Made by a program: the position numbers and the translations under genes. Below are positions 1 to 7,440 of a stretch of DNA of 64,000 nt, in pieces; positions within the stretch are counted from its first letter, which is position 1; the number at the start of each line of letters is the position of its first letter. Below the pieces are notes generated by a model. That model ran no database searches. It had not been told where the DNA came from and saw only the letters and a list, made by a program, of their open reading frames with translations. The DNA is from Paractinoplanes maris (GTDB taxonomy: Bacteria > Actinomycetota > Actinomycetes > Mycobacteriales > Micromonosporaceae), in the NCBI RefSeq assembly GCF_023544465.1, contig NZ_JALPVL010000006.1, forward strand, positions 310,001-374,000, given 5' to 3'.

Positions 1-27
1 GCTACCGACAGCAGCCGGAGCAGACCC

Positions 28-1545
28 GTGCCCTACGACAGCTTCGAGTGGCAGCAAGAGCCGCCACCGAGTAACGGCGTCCCCCGATCCGCGTGGAACA
101 GGCAGCACAAGCGCATCTCGCGCTGGCACCGGCCGTACACCCTGGCTCTGCTCGTCCTCGACCTGATCTCGGCCGTCGCCGCGAGCCACCTGGCCGCCAC
201 CGTTCTCGAGAAATCGCGGTCCGGGTTCGCCGGCAAGAGCCTCGGCTTCCTCCACAACGAGGCGCTCTTCGTCTTCTTCGCCTACTTCGTGCTCCCGGTC
301 GGCTGGCTGGTGCTGCTGTGGGCGGGCGGCGCCTACGACCGCCGCTACCTGGGCCTGGGCAGCGAAGAGTTCAAACGCATCGTGCGCACCTCGGTCACCG
401 TGGTCGCCTGTGTGTCGCTGCTCGCGTTCGCCACCAAGACCGGCCTCTCCCGCGGCACGGTCGCCCTGGTCTCGCTGAGCGCCCTGGCGTTCCTGCTCTG
501 CGGTCGCGTGCTGGCCCGCCAGGTGCTGCATTTCACCCGCCGCAAGACCGGTCACGGCGCGCACCGCATGATCCTGGTCGGCACGCTGCCCGAGGCGCTC
601 GAGGTCTACACCGCGGTCACCCGCAGCCCGGCCGCCGGCCTGATCCCGGTGGCCATCCACATCACCGACGGATACGCGGCGGCTCGCGGCATCGAGACGC
701 CGGTGCCGGTCTACGCGGCCCGCGACGTGCTCGCGCTGGTGCGCGAGGTCGGCGCCGACACGATCGCGGTCTGCGGCTCGGCCAGCGCCGAGCCGGGCGA
801 GCTGCGCCGCCTGGCCTGGCAGCTCGAGGGCACCGGGGTCGACCTGGTCGTCGCTCCCCAGCTCACCGACATCGCCGGCCCCCGGGTCCACATCCGTCCG
901 ATCGAGGGCCTCCCGCTGCTGCACGTCGAGGAGCCCACCCTCTCCGGCCCCGGCTGGCTGGTGAAAAACCTGATCGACCGGGTCGCCGCCGGCCTCGGCC
1001 TGCTGCTGATCAGCCCGATCCTGCTGGCCATCGCGCTGGGCATCCGCCTCTCCGACCCCGGCCCGGTGTTCTTCCGCCAGCCGCGCGTCGGCCACGAGGG
1101 CCGCACGTTCCGGGTGTGGAAATTCCGGACGATGTATGTGGATGCCGAGGAGCGCAAGCGCACGCTGGAGGAGCTCAACGAGTCCGACGGCATGCTCTTC
1201 AAGATGAAGAACGACCCGCGGATCTTCTCGTTCGGCGCCAAGCTGCGGGCCACCTCGCTCGACGAGCTGCCTCAGCTGATCAACGTGCTCAAGGGCGAGA
1301 TGTCGCTGGTCGGCCCGCGGCCGCTGCCCGCCGACGACGGCGACTACCTGGGCGACGTGCGCCGGCGGCTGCTGGTCCGGCCGGGCATCACGGGTCTGTG
1401 GCAGGTCTCGGGCCGGTCCGACCTGTCGTGGGACGAGGCCGTGCGGCTCGACCTCTACTACGTCGACAACTGGTCGCTGACCTACGACCTGAGCATCCTG
1501 TGGCGCACGATCTGGGTCGTCCTGAGGCGCAAGGGCGCCTACTGA
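28..1545 (+). CDS. Exopolysaccharide polyprenyl glycosylphosphotransferase (sugar transferase)
   Basis: A 505-residue membrane enzyme expected to move a sugar-1-phosphate from a nucleotide sugar to undecaprenyl phosphate at the inner membrane, the first step of building a surface polysaccharide unit. Hydrophobic segments lie at about 38-58, 80-100, 122-136 and 145-162. A CoA-binding-like middle domain spans about 175-300, and the C-terminal bacterial sugar transferase domain runs from about 310 to the end. That domain shows WKFRTM (365-369), DELPQL (412-417) and MSLVGPRP (425-432), the family's signature motifs. The GTG start is preceded by CCGGAG. It converges on the cutinase gene. The sugar transferred cannot be told from sequence. 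The rest of any polysaccharide cluster would lie to the left of the window. Confidence 0.9.
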   Translation: MPYDSFEWQQEPPPSNGVPRSAWNRQHKRISRWHRPYTLALLVLDLISAVAASHLAATVLEKSRSGFAGKSLGFLHNEALFVFFAYFVLPVGWLVLLWAGGAYDRRYLGLGSEEFKRIVRTSVTVVACVSLLAFATKTGLSRGTVALVSLSALAFLLCGRVLARQVLHFTRRKTGHGAHRMILVGTLPEALEVYTAVTRSPAAGLIPVAIHITDGYAAARGIETPVPVYAARDVLALVREVGADTIAVCGSASAEPGELRRLAWQLEGTGVDLVVAPQLTDIAGPRVHIRPIEGLPLLHVEEPTLSGPGWLVKNLIDRVAAGLGLLLISPILLAIALGIRLSDPGPVFFRQPRVGHEGRTFRVWKFRTMYVDAEERKRTLEELNESDGMLFKMKNDPRIFSFGAKLRATSLDELPQLINVLKGEMSLVGPRPLPADDGDYLGDVRRRLLVRPGITGLWQVSGRSDLSWDEAVRLDLYYVDNWSLTYDLSILWRTIWVVLRRKGAY

Positions 1546-1594
1546 CCCGCGGCGCCCGGCAGACCGGACGCCGCGTGCTCAGTACGGGAGAAGC

Positions 1595-2500
1595 TCAGGA
1601 GTGCGGGCAGGTGTCGCGGTATTCCTGGATCGCCGAGCCCGAGGGCGCCGGGCACAGGAACTGCTCGTAGCGGGTGTCGTTGTCGATGAAGCGCTTGAGC
1701 CAGCTGATGCTGTATTTCGCCACGGTCACGTTGGTCGAGGTCGGGGCCGAGTGCGAGGCGTTGTTGAGCTCGAGGTACGCCTTGTCGAGGGTGCCGGGCA
1801 GGCTGGTGTAGAACGGCTCGGAGTGCGACGACACCGGCGCCACGGTGTCGCTCTCGGCGCCGATGATCAGGGTCGGCACCCGGTCCGACGACCAGCTCTT
1901 GGTGCCGTGCCAGGGCGTCAGCGGGATGGCCGCCTGCAGTGACGGCCGGCTGACCGAGGCCGACAGGCTGCCGCCGCCGCCCATCGAGTGACCCATGACG
2001 CCCAGCCGGGTGGCGTCGATGCGGGTGCGCACGCTGCTCGTCCGGGTCAGGTAGTCGAGCGCGGCCAGCAGCTGGGAGCCGCGCGAGGCGGGCTGGTCGA
2101 GGGTGCTCAGCGTGTCGATCGTGATGATCACGAAGCCCTGCGAGGCGAGGCGGGGGCCCAGCCACGAGACGCTGGACTGGGAGGCGGTGAAGCCGGGCGA
2201 GATCGCGATCGCGCCGAACGTGCCCGCCGTCGTGCTGGTCGGGTAGTAGATCGTGCCGCCGCCGAAGCCGCGGACCGCGGACCGGGCGACGGTCGTCTGG
2301 GCGAACGCGAACGAGCCGCGGGACGCCTCGATGCTGCTGGTGGTGGGGGCGGGGCCGCGCTCGTACGGGTTGGCGGCGAGGGCCCGGCCGGCGGCGAGGA
2401 CGGGATCGGCCGCGAGAGCCGGCGCGGCGGGGGCGGCCGCGACGAGGGTGACGGTCGCGGCGATCGCGGCCAGGCCGGTGCGGATTCTGGAGACGGACAT
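1595..2500 (-). CDS. Secreted cutinase / PET-hydrolase-type polyester hydrolase
   Basis: A 301-residue alpha/beta hydrolase with an N-terminal signal peptide (cleavage near Ala30-Ala31, hydrophobic core 10-29). The mature part follows the actinobacterial cutinase/LCC/TfCut2 pattern along its whole length: NPYERGP near 44-50, GFGGG at 78-82, SPGF at 101-104, GHSMGGGG with Ser172, LTPWH with Trp197, Asp218 in AESDTVAP, and His250 in NNASH. Cys283 and Cys298 sit where the family's C-terminal disulfide is. From family knowledge it should cleave polyester or cutin ester bonds outside the cell. Phe104 stands where LCC and most relatives carry the substrate-clamping Tyr. The start is the ATG at 2498-2500 because the signal peptide begins there; the frame stays open upstream but that part is antisense to the kinase gene. 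Activity on PET is inference. Confidence 0.9.
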   Translation of the reverse strand: MSVSRIRTGLAAIAATVTLVAAAPAAPALAADPVLAAGRALAANPYERGPAPTTSSIEASRGSFAFAQTTVARSAVRGFGGGTIYYPTSTTAGTFGAIAISPGFTASQSSVSWLGPRLASQGFVIITIDTLSTLDQPASRGSQLLAALDYLTRTSSVRTRIDATRLGVMGHSMGGGGSLSASVSRPSLQAAIPLTPWHGTKSWSSDRVPTLIIGAESDTVAPVSSHSEPFYTSLPGTLDKAYLELNNASHSAPTSTNVTVAKYSISWLKRFIDNDTRYEQFLCPAPSGSAIQEYRDTCPHS

Positions 2501-2647
2501 GGGGCGCTCCCTGGGGTATGGGTGAGCCTTGTATCGACTTAAGTCAATCTTTGATCCACTCGTTACCGGCCGGTAATCCCAATTGGCACCCTGCCAATAC
2601 GGTATGACGGCTGGACGGCGGCCCTCGCAGCGACCACTATCTGCTGC

Positions 2648-3832
2648 GTGGCGGGACAGGTGGGCAGCGTGCTGGCGGTCGTCGCGGTCCTGGCCGCGCT
2701 GGCCGCCGCGGTCGTGGCCGTGGTGCGCCTCCGTGCCCGCCGCGGCATCGCCACGGCCATGCAACGAGCCACGTACGACGTTCTGCACACCGCCGCCCTC
2801 GCCGCCGACCCGCTCCGGGCCGGCCTGAGCCCCAGCACCGCCGCCAAGGCCGCCCGGCACCTTCGCACGCTGGTCGGGGCGGCCGGCCTCACCATCGCCG
2901 ACGCCGAGCGGTGCCTGGCCTTCGACGGCCGCGGCGGCCACCACAGCGAGCAGTTCACCGCGGCGGCCGCCCGGGCCATCGACACGCACCGCTCGATCGT
3001 GCTCACCGCCAAGGACCTGCCCTGCGACCGGGTCGACTGCGTCGTCCGCGGCGCCGTCGTCGCGCCCCTCTCCGGCCGGGCCACGGCGGCCCTGGTGGCG
3101 ATCGCCGACGATCAGCCCGCCCCGGGCCTGGTGCAGGCGACGCTGGAGACCGCCCGCTGGGCCGGATCGCAGGTGGCGCTGGCCGAGCTCGACTCCTCCC
3201 GCGAGCGGCTGGCCCGGGCCGAGGTGCGCGCGTTGCGGGCCCAGATCAGTCCGCACTTCATCTACAACGCGCTGACCGCGATCGCCTCGTTCGTGCGCAC
3301 CGACCCCGAGCGGGCCCGCGAGCTGATCCTCGAGTTCGCCGAGTTCACCCGGTACTCGTTCCGCGCACACGGCGACTTCACGACCCTCGCCGAGGAGCTG
3401 CGGTCGATCGACCGCTATCTGACCATCGAGCGCGCCCGGTTCGGCGACCGCCTTCAGGTACGCCTGCAGATCGCCCCCGAGGTGCTGCCGGTCGGCCTGC
3501 CCTTCCTGTGCCTGCAGCCGCTGGTCGAGAACGCCGTCCGGCACGGACTCTCCCGGAAACCCGGCGTCGGTATGGTGAGCATCGAGGCCCGGGACGCGGG
3601 CGCCGAGTGCCACATCTCGGTCGAGGACGACGGGGTCGGCATGGACCCGGCACTGTTCGCGGCCGGGATGTCCGAGACCGACGACGGGCAACACGTGGGC
3701 CTGGCGAATGTGGACGAGCGGCTGCGCTCGGTCTTCGGCGACCACTTCGGCCTGGTCGTCGAGACAGCGCCCGGCGCCGGGACGAAGGTGAGCATGCGAG
3801 TGCCGAAATTCCACCCGGGGGTCCGGGCATGA
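2648..3832 (+). CDS. LytS/BtsS-type sensor histidine kinase
   Basis: A 394-residue kinase with one N-terminal membrane helix (about 5-27), a middle GAF-like segment (about 35-180), then a His_kinase domain with RAQISPHFIYNAL (phosphoacceptor His203) and a HATPase domain with VENAVRHG (N-box, Asn295) and DDGVGMD (327-333). This is the LytS/YehU family, whose partners are LytTR response regulators. The next gene is exactly that and overlaps it by 4 bases (ATGA), so the two are translationally coupled. In actinomycetes such pairs often sit near Na+/solute symporters, which lie at 9.4 and 14.8 kb here, so nutrient (acetate or pyruvate-like) sensing is a reasonable guess. The GTG at 2648 is chosen because it includes the membrane anchor. 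Confidence 0.9.
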   Translation: MAGQVGSVLAVVAVLAALAAAVVAVVRLRARRGIATAMQRATYDVLHTAALAADPLRAGLSPSTAAKAARHLRTLVGAAGLTIADAERCLAFDGRGGHHSEQFTAAAARAIDTHRSIVLTAKDLPCDRVDCVVRGAVVAPLSGRATAALVAIADDQPAPGLVQATLETARWAGSQVALAELDSSRERLARAEVRALRAQISPHFIYNALTAIASFVRTDPERARELILEFAEFTRYSFRAHGDFTTLAEELRSIDRYLTIERARFGDRLQVRLQIAPEVLPVGLPFLCLQPLVENAVRHGLSRKPGVGMVSIEARDAGAECHISVEDDGVGMDPALFAAGMSETDDGQHVGLANVDERLRSVFGDHFGLVVETAPGAGTKVSMRVPKFHPGVRA

Positions 3833-4575
3833 CGAGCCTGGTCGTGCTGGCTGTGGACGACGAGCCGCCCGCCCTCGACGAGCTGGCCTACCTGCTCAAC
3901 GCGGACGGCCGGGTCGCCCACGTGCACCGGGCCGGCGACGCGACCGAGGCGTTGCGGGTGCTGCGCGACACCGAGGTCGACGCGGTCTTCCTGGACATCC
4001 GGATGCCCGGCCTCGACGGCATGGAGCTGGCCCGCATCCTGCGGCGGTTCGCCCGGCCGCCGGCGATCGTCTTCGTGACCGCGTACGACGACGGGGCCGT
4101 GGACGCCTTCGACCTGGGCGTCACCGACTACGTCCGCAAGCCGGTGCGCGCCGAGCGCCTGGGTGAGTCGCTGCGCCGGGTGGCCGGCACCCGTCCGGTC
4201 CCGGCGGCAGTCCCGGCCCAGCCGGCCGACGAGCCCGCCATCCCGGTCGAGCTGGCCGGCACCACCCGCATGCTGCCGCGCTCCTCGGTGCGCTGGGTGG
4301 AGGCCCAGGGCGACTACGCCCGCCTGCACACCGCTGACGCTTCCCATCTCGTCCGGGTCTCGCTGGCCACCCTGGCCGAACGCTGGGCCGACGCCGGCTT
4401 CGTCCGCATTCACCGCTCCTACCTGGTGCAGATCCGCCTGATCGCCGAGCTCCGCCTGACCAATTCCGGCTACGTGGTCTCGGTCGACGGCATCGAGCTC
4501 CCGGTCAGCCGCCGCCACACCCGTGAACTGAAGGATCGCCTGATCAGAGCAGCCAAACACGACTGGACCCGGTGA
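3829..4575 (+). CDS. LytTR-family response regulator
   Basis: A 248-residue two-domain regulator. The receiver domain (1-115) has the acidic pair near Asp10-Asp11, phosphoacceptor Asp56 in FLDIRMPG, Thr84 and Lys104 in YVRKP. An Ala/Pro-rich linker leads to a LytTR DNA-binding domain (about 140-245), with VRWVEAQGDYARLHT and a C-terminal VSRRHTRELK segment typical of the fold. The ATG overlaps the kinase stop (ATGA). It should bind direct repeats upstream of its targets once phosphorylated by the upstream kinase. The symporter genes downstream are candidate targets by analogy only. Confidence 0.9.
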   Translation: MTSLVVLAVDDEPPALDELAYLLNADGRVAHVHRAGDATEALRVLRDTEVDAVFLDIRMPGLDGMELARILRRFARPPAIVFVTAYDDGAVDAFDLGVTDYVRKPVRAERLGESLRRVAGTRPVPAAVPAQPADEPAIPVELAGTTRMLPRSSVRWVEAQGDYARLHTADASHLVRVSLATLAERWADAGFVRIHRSYLVQIRLIAELRLTNSGYVVSVDGIELPVSRRHTRELKDRLIRAAKHDWTR

Positions 4576-4600
4576 CCCCCAGCCCCACCCGTCCACACAG

Positions 4601-4641
4601 TTGTCCACAGCCTCACAGCCTTTTCCACAGAGTTATCCACA
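4601..4641 (+). other. Cluster of three DnaA-box-like 9-mers
   Basis: Three same-orientation 9-mers lie within 41 bases: TTGTCCACA (4601-4609), TTTTCCACA (4621-4629) and TTATCCACA (4633-4641). The first is the form favoured in GC-rich actinomycetes, the third is the classic consensus, and the second differs from it by one base. They lie in the 170-bp space after the LytTR regulator. No dnaA, dnaN or other origin gene is nearby, so an origin is unlikely; a DnaA-titrating or regulatory site is possible. The sequence match is direct; binding is inferred. Confidence 0.5.
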
Positions 4642-4745
4642 GGCCCCCCGCTTCCTGTTGATCCCGCCCTGGGCTCCTACCGTCAACCCGGAAACCGAGG
4701 TCGGCGGCCCAAGACAAGATCGACGAAACCGTACGATGCCGTTTC

Positions 4746-5393
4746 GTGGGAACCGATATCTACGGTGCGATCGAGGTCTGTGACCGGATCCGCGTCGCGG
4801 CACTCGACGATCTGCTCGGCATCGCCTCTTCGGATGAGGAGCCGTGGACGCACGGCATCGATCTCCATCCGCTCTATCCCGGTGGCGACTACTCGCCGCT
4901 GGGCTGCCTGTTCGGCATCCGCAACTGGAACGGTTGGGAGCCTGTCGCCGAAGGCCGTGGGCTACCGCCCGACGTGTCGGAGGCCGTTCGCCAGAACTAC
5001 GAGCACCTCGCGCAAGTCGATGCGGCGATCGGCCGCAGCACCTGGGTGTCCTGGCCTGAACTGCGCGACCTCGACATGACCATCACGCCATTGGCACGGG
5101 GGGTGCTCGACGTCAACAAGAACGGATCCAGCCTCCACCACTGCTACCGCGTCGAGGACGAGTGGCCGGCCGAGGTCGTCGCCGAGTTCGGGCCGCTCCC
5201 GGTCGGCGAGTCCCCGGTCAGTGCCGCATATGGCACTTGGCAGCACGGCACCACCACGCTCGTCTACAAACAAGTGACCCGCAACGACGTGCTCGGACCC
5301 GGAACGGGCTGGGAACACGTCTTCGCCGTCATGCGAGTCCTGGCACAACGCTTCGGAGAAGAAGGCGTACGACTCGTCGCCTGGTTCGACTGA
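4746..5393 (+). CDS. Hypothetical protein of the phage-associated MGxDIx family
   Basis: A 215-residue soluble protein of unknown function. It opens with MGTDIYGAIEV and later carries a block with IRNWNGWEPVAEGRGLPPDVS followed by a TWVSWPELRD segment. This layout (MGxDIH/Y start, RN-G block, RGLP-D-S motif, SWLTLxEL-like motif) recalls a family of uncharacterised proteins common in phages and scattered in bacterial chromosomes; that recognition is from memory and untested. The GTG start is fixed by the conserved MGTDI. No signal peptide or membrane segment is seen. It stands alone with no phage genes around it. Codon use is slightly less GC-biased than its neighbours. Confidence 0.6.
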   Translation: MGTDIYGAIEVCDRIRVAALDDLLGIASSDEEPWTHGIDLHPLYPGGDYSPLGCLFGIRNWNGWEPVAEGRGLPPDVSEAVRQNYEHLAQVDAAIGRSTWVSWPELRDLDMTITPLARGVLDVNKNGSSLHHCYRVEDEWPAEVVAEFGPLPVGESPVSAAYGTWQHGTTTLVYKQVTRNDVLGPGTGWEHVFAVMRVLAQRFGEEGVRLVAWFD

Positions 5394-5401
5394 CAACGCT
5401 C

Positions 5402-5460
5402 GCCCCGGCGCCGCCAGGCGGGTGATCTCCACAAGTCGTTCACAAAGTCAGCGCCGGGGC
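5402..5460. repeat. Long-loop inverted repeat upstream of the OmpR-type operon
   Basis: GCCCCGGCGC (5402-5411) is matched by its exact reverse complement GCGCCGGGGC (5451-5460), 39 bases apart. It falls between the MGxDIx-family gene and the response regulator. It could act as a terminator-like structure or a regulatory leader. No T-run follows, so neither role is secure. Confidence 0.3.
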
Positions 5461-5548
5461 TGCACCGGTGGTCAATAGGCTGCGGCTCGAAGGCCGGTGG
5501 CCACGGGGGTGCACCGGCACCGGGTGGGGTCGGCGCGGGAGGTGTGGC

Positions 5549-6235
5549 GTGGAGACAGAACGGCGCGTTCTCGTGGTCGAGGATGAGCGGACCATCGCGG
5601 AGGCGGTGGCGGCTCGGCTGCGGGCCGAGGGGTTCACGGTGGAGGTCGCCGGGGACGGGCCGTCGGCGGTCGCGGCCGCGAAACGGACGCCGCCGGACGC
5701 GGTGGTGCTCGACGTGATGCTGCCGGGGTTCGACGGTCTCGAGGTGTGCCGGCGGCTGCAGGCCGAGCGGCCGGTGCCGATCCTCATGCTCACCGCCCGC
5801 GACGACGAGACCGATCTGCTCGTCGGGCTCGCGGTCGGGGCCGACGACTACATGGTGAAGCCGTTCTCGATGCGCGAGCTGGCCGCCCGCGTGCATGCCC
5901 TGTTGCGCCGAGCGGCCAAGGTCGCCGTCGTACCGAGCGGGCCGCCGACGCTGCGGTTCGGGGATCTGGAGATCAACCAGGCCGAGCGGCGGGTGCTGCG
6001 GGCCGGCATCGAGGCTCAGCTGACGCCGACCGAGTTCGACCTGCTGGTTCACCTGGCCGCCCACCCGCGCACGGTCCTGCCGCGGGAGAGGCTGCTGGCC
6101 GACGTCTGGGGCTGGGCCGACGCCTCCGGCACGCGCACGGTCGACAGCCACATCAAGGGCCTGCGCCGCAAGCTCGGGGCCGACCTGATCCGTACGGTCC
6201 ACGGCGTCGGTTATGCCCTGGAGGTCGAGCGATGA
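5549..6235 (+). CDS. OmpR/PhoB-family response regulator
   Basis: A 228-residue regulator: receiver domain (1-120) with the acidic pair Glu11-Asp12, phosphoacceptor Asp55 in VVLDVMLPG and Lys104 in YMVKPF, followed by a winged-helix DNA-binding domain (about 130-228) that ends in the usual GVGYALE. GTG at 5549 is chosen because GGGAGG lies 6-7 bases upstream and translation begins right before the receiver fold; longer in-frame extensions are low-complexity Gly/Arg. It overlaps the next kinase gene by 4 bases (ATGA). Its cognate kinase and a DUF4153/4173 membrane protein follow. Confidence 0.92.
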   Translation: METERRVLVVEDERTIAEAVAARLRAEGFTVEVAGDGPSAVAAAKRTPPDAVVLDVMLPGFDGLEVCRRLQAERPVPILMLTARDDETDLLVGLAVGADDYMVKPFSMRELAARVHALLRRAAKVAVVPSGPPTLRFGDLEINQAERRVLRAGIEAQLTPTEFDLLVHLAAHPRTVLPRERLLADVWGWADASGTRTVDSHIKGLRRKLGADLIRTVHGVGYALEVER

Positions 6236-7290
6236 GGGAGCGCGTCGCCCGGGCGCTCGCCTGGCTGCCGCGCCCGCTCGATCCGGTGCGGTCGATCAAG
6301 ATGAAGATCATCATGGTGCTGCTGGCCGGTGGCGGCAGCGGGCTGATCTGGTTCTACCTCTGGCTGGGCTGGTTCCCGTTCTGGACCGGGGTCACGGCCA
6401 CGGTCATCGGGGTGACCATCGTCCAGTTCCTGGCCCGCGGCATGACCTCGCCGCTGCGGGAGATGACCGCGGCCGCCCGCGACATGGCCCAGGGTGACTA
6501 CACCCGGCGCGTCCGGGCCACCTCGGCCGACGAGGTCGGCGAGCTGGCCGTCGCCTTCAACCAGATGGCCGGCGACCTGGCCGCGGCCGACCGGCAGCGG
6601 CGCGAGCTGATCGCCAATGTCTCGCACGAATTGCGTACGCCGATCACGGCCCTCCAGGGCCTGCTGGAGAACATCGTCGACGGGGTCGCCGCGGCCGAAC
6701 CGGCGATGATGCAGACCGCCCTGGCCCAGACCGAACGTCTCGGCCGCCTGGTCACCGAGCTGCTCGACCTCTCCCGCATCGAGGCCGGGGTCGCCCCGCT
6801 GATCCGCCGGCCGATCGACGTGCCGTCCTTTCTGGACGACGTCGTCCGCGAGGCCGAGGTCAACGCGGCCGGATCGGGCCGTGATGTCCGGTTCAAGGTC
6901 GCCTGTCCGCACGTCGTCGTCATCGGCGACCGGGAGCGGCTGCATCAGGTCTTCGCCAACCTGCTCGACAACGCGGCCCGGCACAGCCCGCCCGGCGGCA
7001 CGGTCGAGGTGCGGGCCGGGCGCCGGGACGACCACCTGCTCATCGCCGTCTCCGACGAGGGCGAGGGCATCCCGCCGGCCGAGCGTCACCGGGTGTTCGA
7101 GCGGTTCACCCGCGGCGAGCGGCCCGGTGGTGGCGGCACCGGCCTGGGCCTGGCCATCGCCCGCTGGGTCGTCCAGCTCCACAAGGGCACGATCGCCGCG
7201 GTCGACCCCGAGCCCCGCGGCTGCCTCATCCACGTCACCCTGCCGCTGACCAGCCCTGAACCACGCCAACCGGCCGCTCACAAGGCCTGA
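6232..7290 (+). CDS. Membrane sensor histidine kinase (HAMP-HisKA-HATPase)
   Basis: A 352-residue kinase partnered with the preceding OmpR-type regulator (ATGA overlap). Two close membrane helices (about 25-45 and 50-70) leave almost no extracytoplasmic loop, so it probably senses within or near the membrane. A HAMP linker covers about 70-122. HisKA has NVSHELRTPI with phosphoacceptor His132, and the HATPase domain carries the N-box FANLLDNAARHS and the G-boxes SDEGEGIP and GTGLGLAI. The last coding bases form the first unit of the degenerate 31-bp repeat array that continues past the stop codon. The signal is unknown. Confidence 0.92.
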   Translation: MRERVARALAWLPRPLDPVRSIKMKIIMVLLAGGGSGLIWFYLWLGWFPFWTGVTATVIGVTIVQFLARGMTSPLREMTAAARDMAQGDYTRRVRATSADEVGELAVAFNQMAGDLAAADRQRRELIANVSHELRTPITALQGLLENIVDGVAAAEPAMMQTALAQTERLGRLVTELLDLSRIEAGVAPLIRRPIDVPSFLDDVVREAEVNAAGSGRDVRFKVACPHVVVIGDRERLHQVFANLLDNAARHSPPGGTVEVRAGRRDDHLLIAVSDEGEGIPPAERHRVFERFTRGERPGGGGTGLGLAIARWVVQLHKGTIAAVDPEPRGCLIHVTLPLTSPEPRQPAAHKA

Positions 7291-7378
7291 ACCACGACAT
7301 CCGCCGCTCCCCGGAGCTGAGCCTCGCCACCTTGCCGCTCACCAGAGCCTGACCACGCCAGATCGCCGCTGACCAAGC
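7225..7378 (+). repeat. Degenerate ~31-bp tandem repeat running out of the kinase 3' end
   Basis: About five imperfect units begin near 7225, 7255, 7286, 7316 and 7347. They share a CCTGAACCACGCCA-like start and a CCGCTCACCAG-like end, with a period of 30-32 bases. The first unit codes the kinase residues around LIHVTLPLTS. The later units lie past the stop codon and are non-coding. The pattern suggests an old tandem duplication of the gene's 3' end that has since decayed. Found by eye; a dot plot would set exact limits. Confidence 0.6.
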
Positions 7379-7440
7379 ATTCCCTCGCGGGCCGCCGAGC
7401 AACGACGGCCCAGTCGACCCTGCCCTCCGGAGGTGTTTCC

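Noticed and set aside
2501..3814. Possible N-terminal extension of the cutinase
   Set aside because: The extension is antisense to the LytS-type kinase, low-complexity, and would bury the signal peptide.
4601..4641. Chromosomal origin of replication
   Set aside because: Only three boxes, no AT-rich unwinding region, and no dnaA, dnaN, recF or gyrB nearby.
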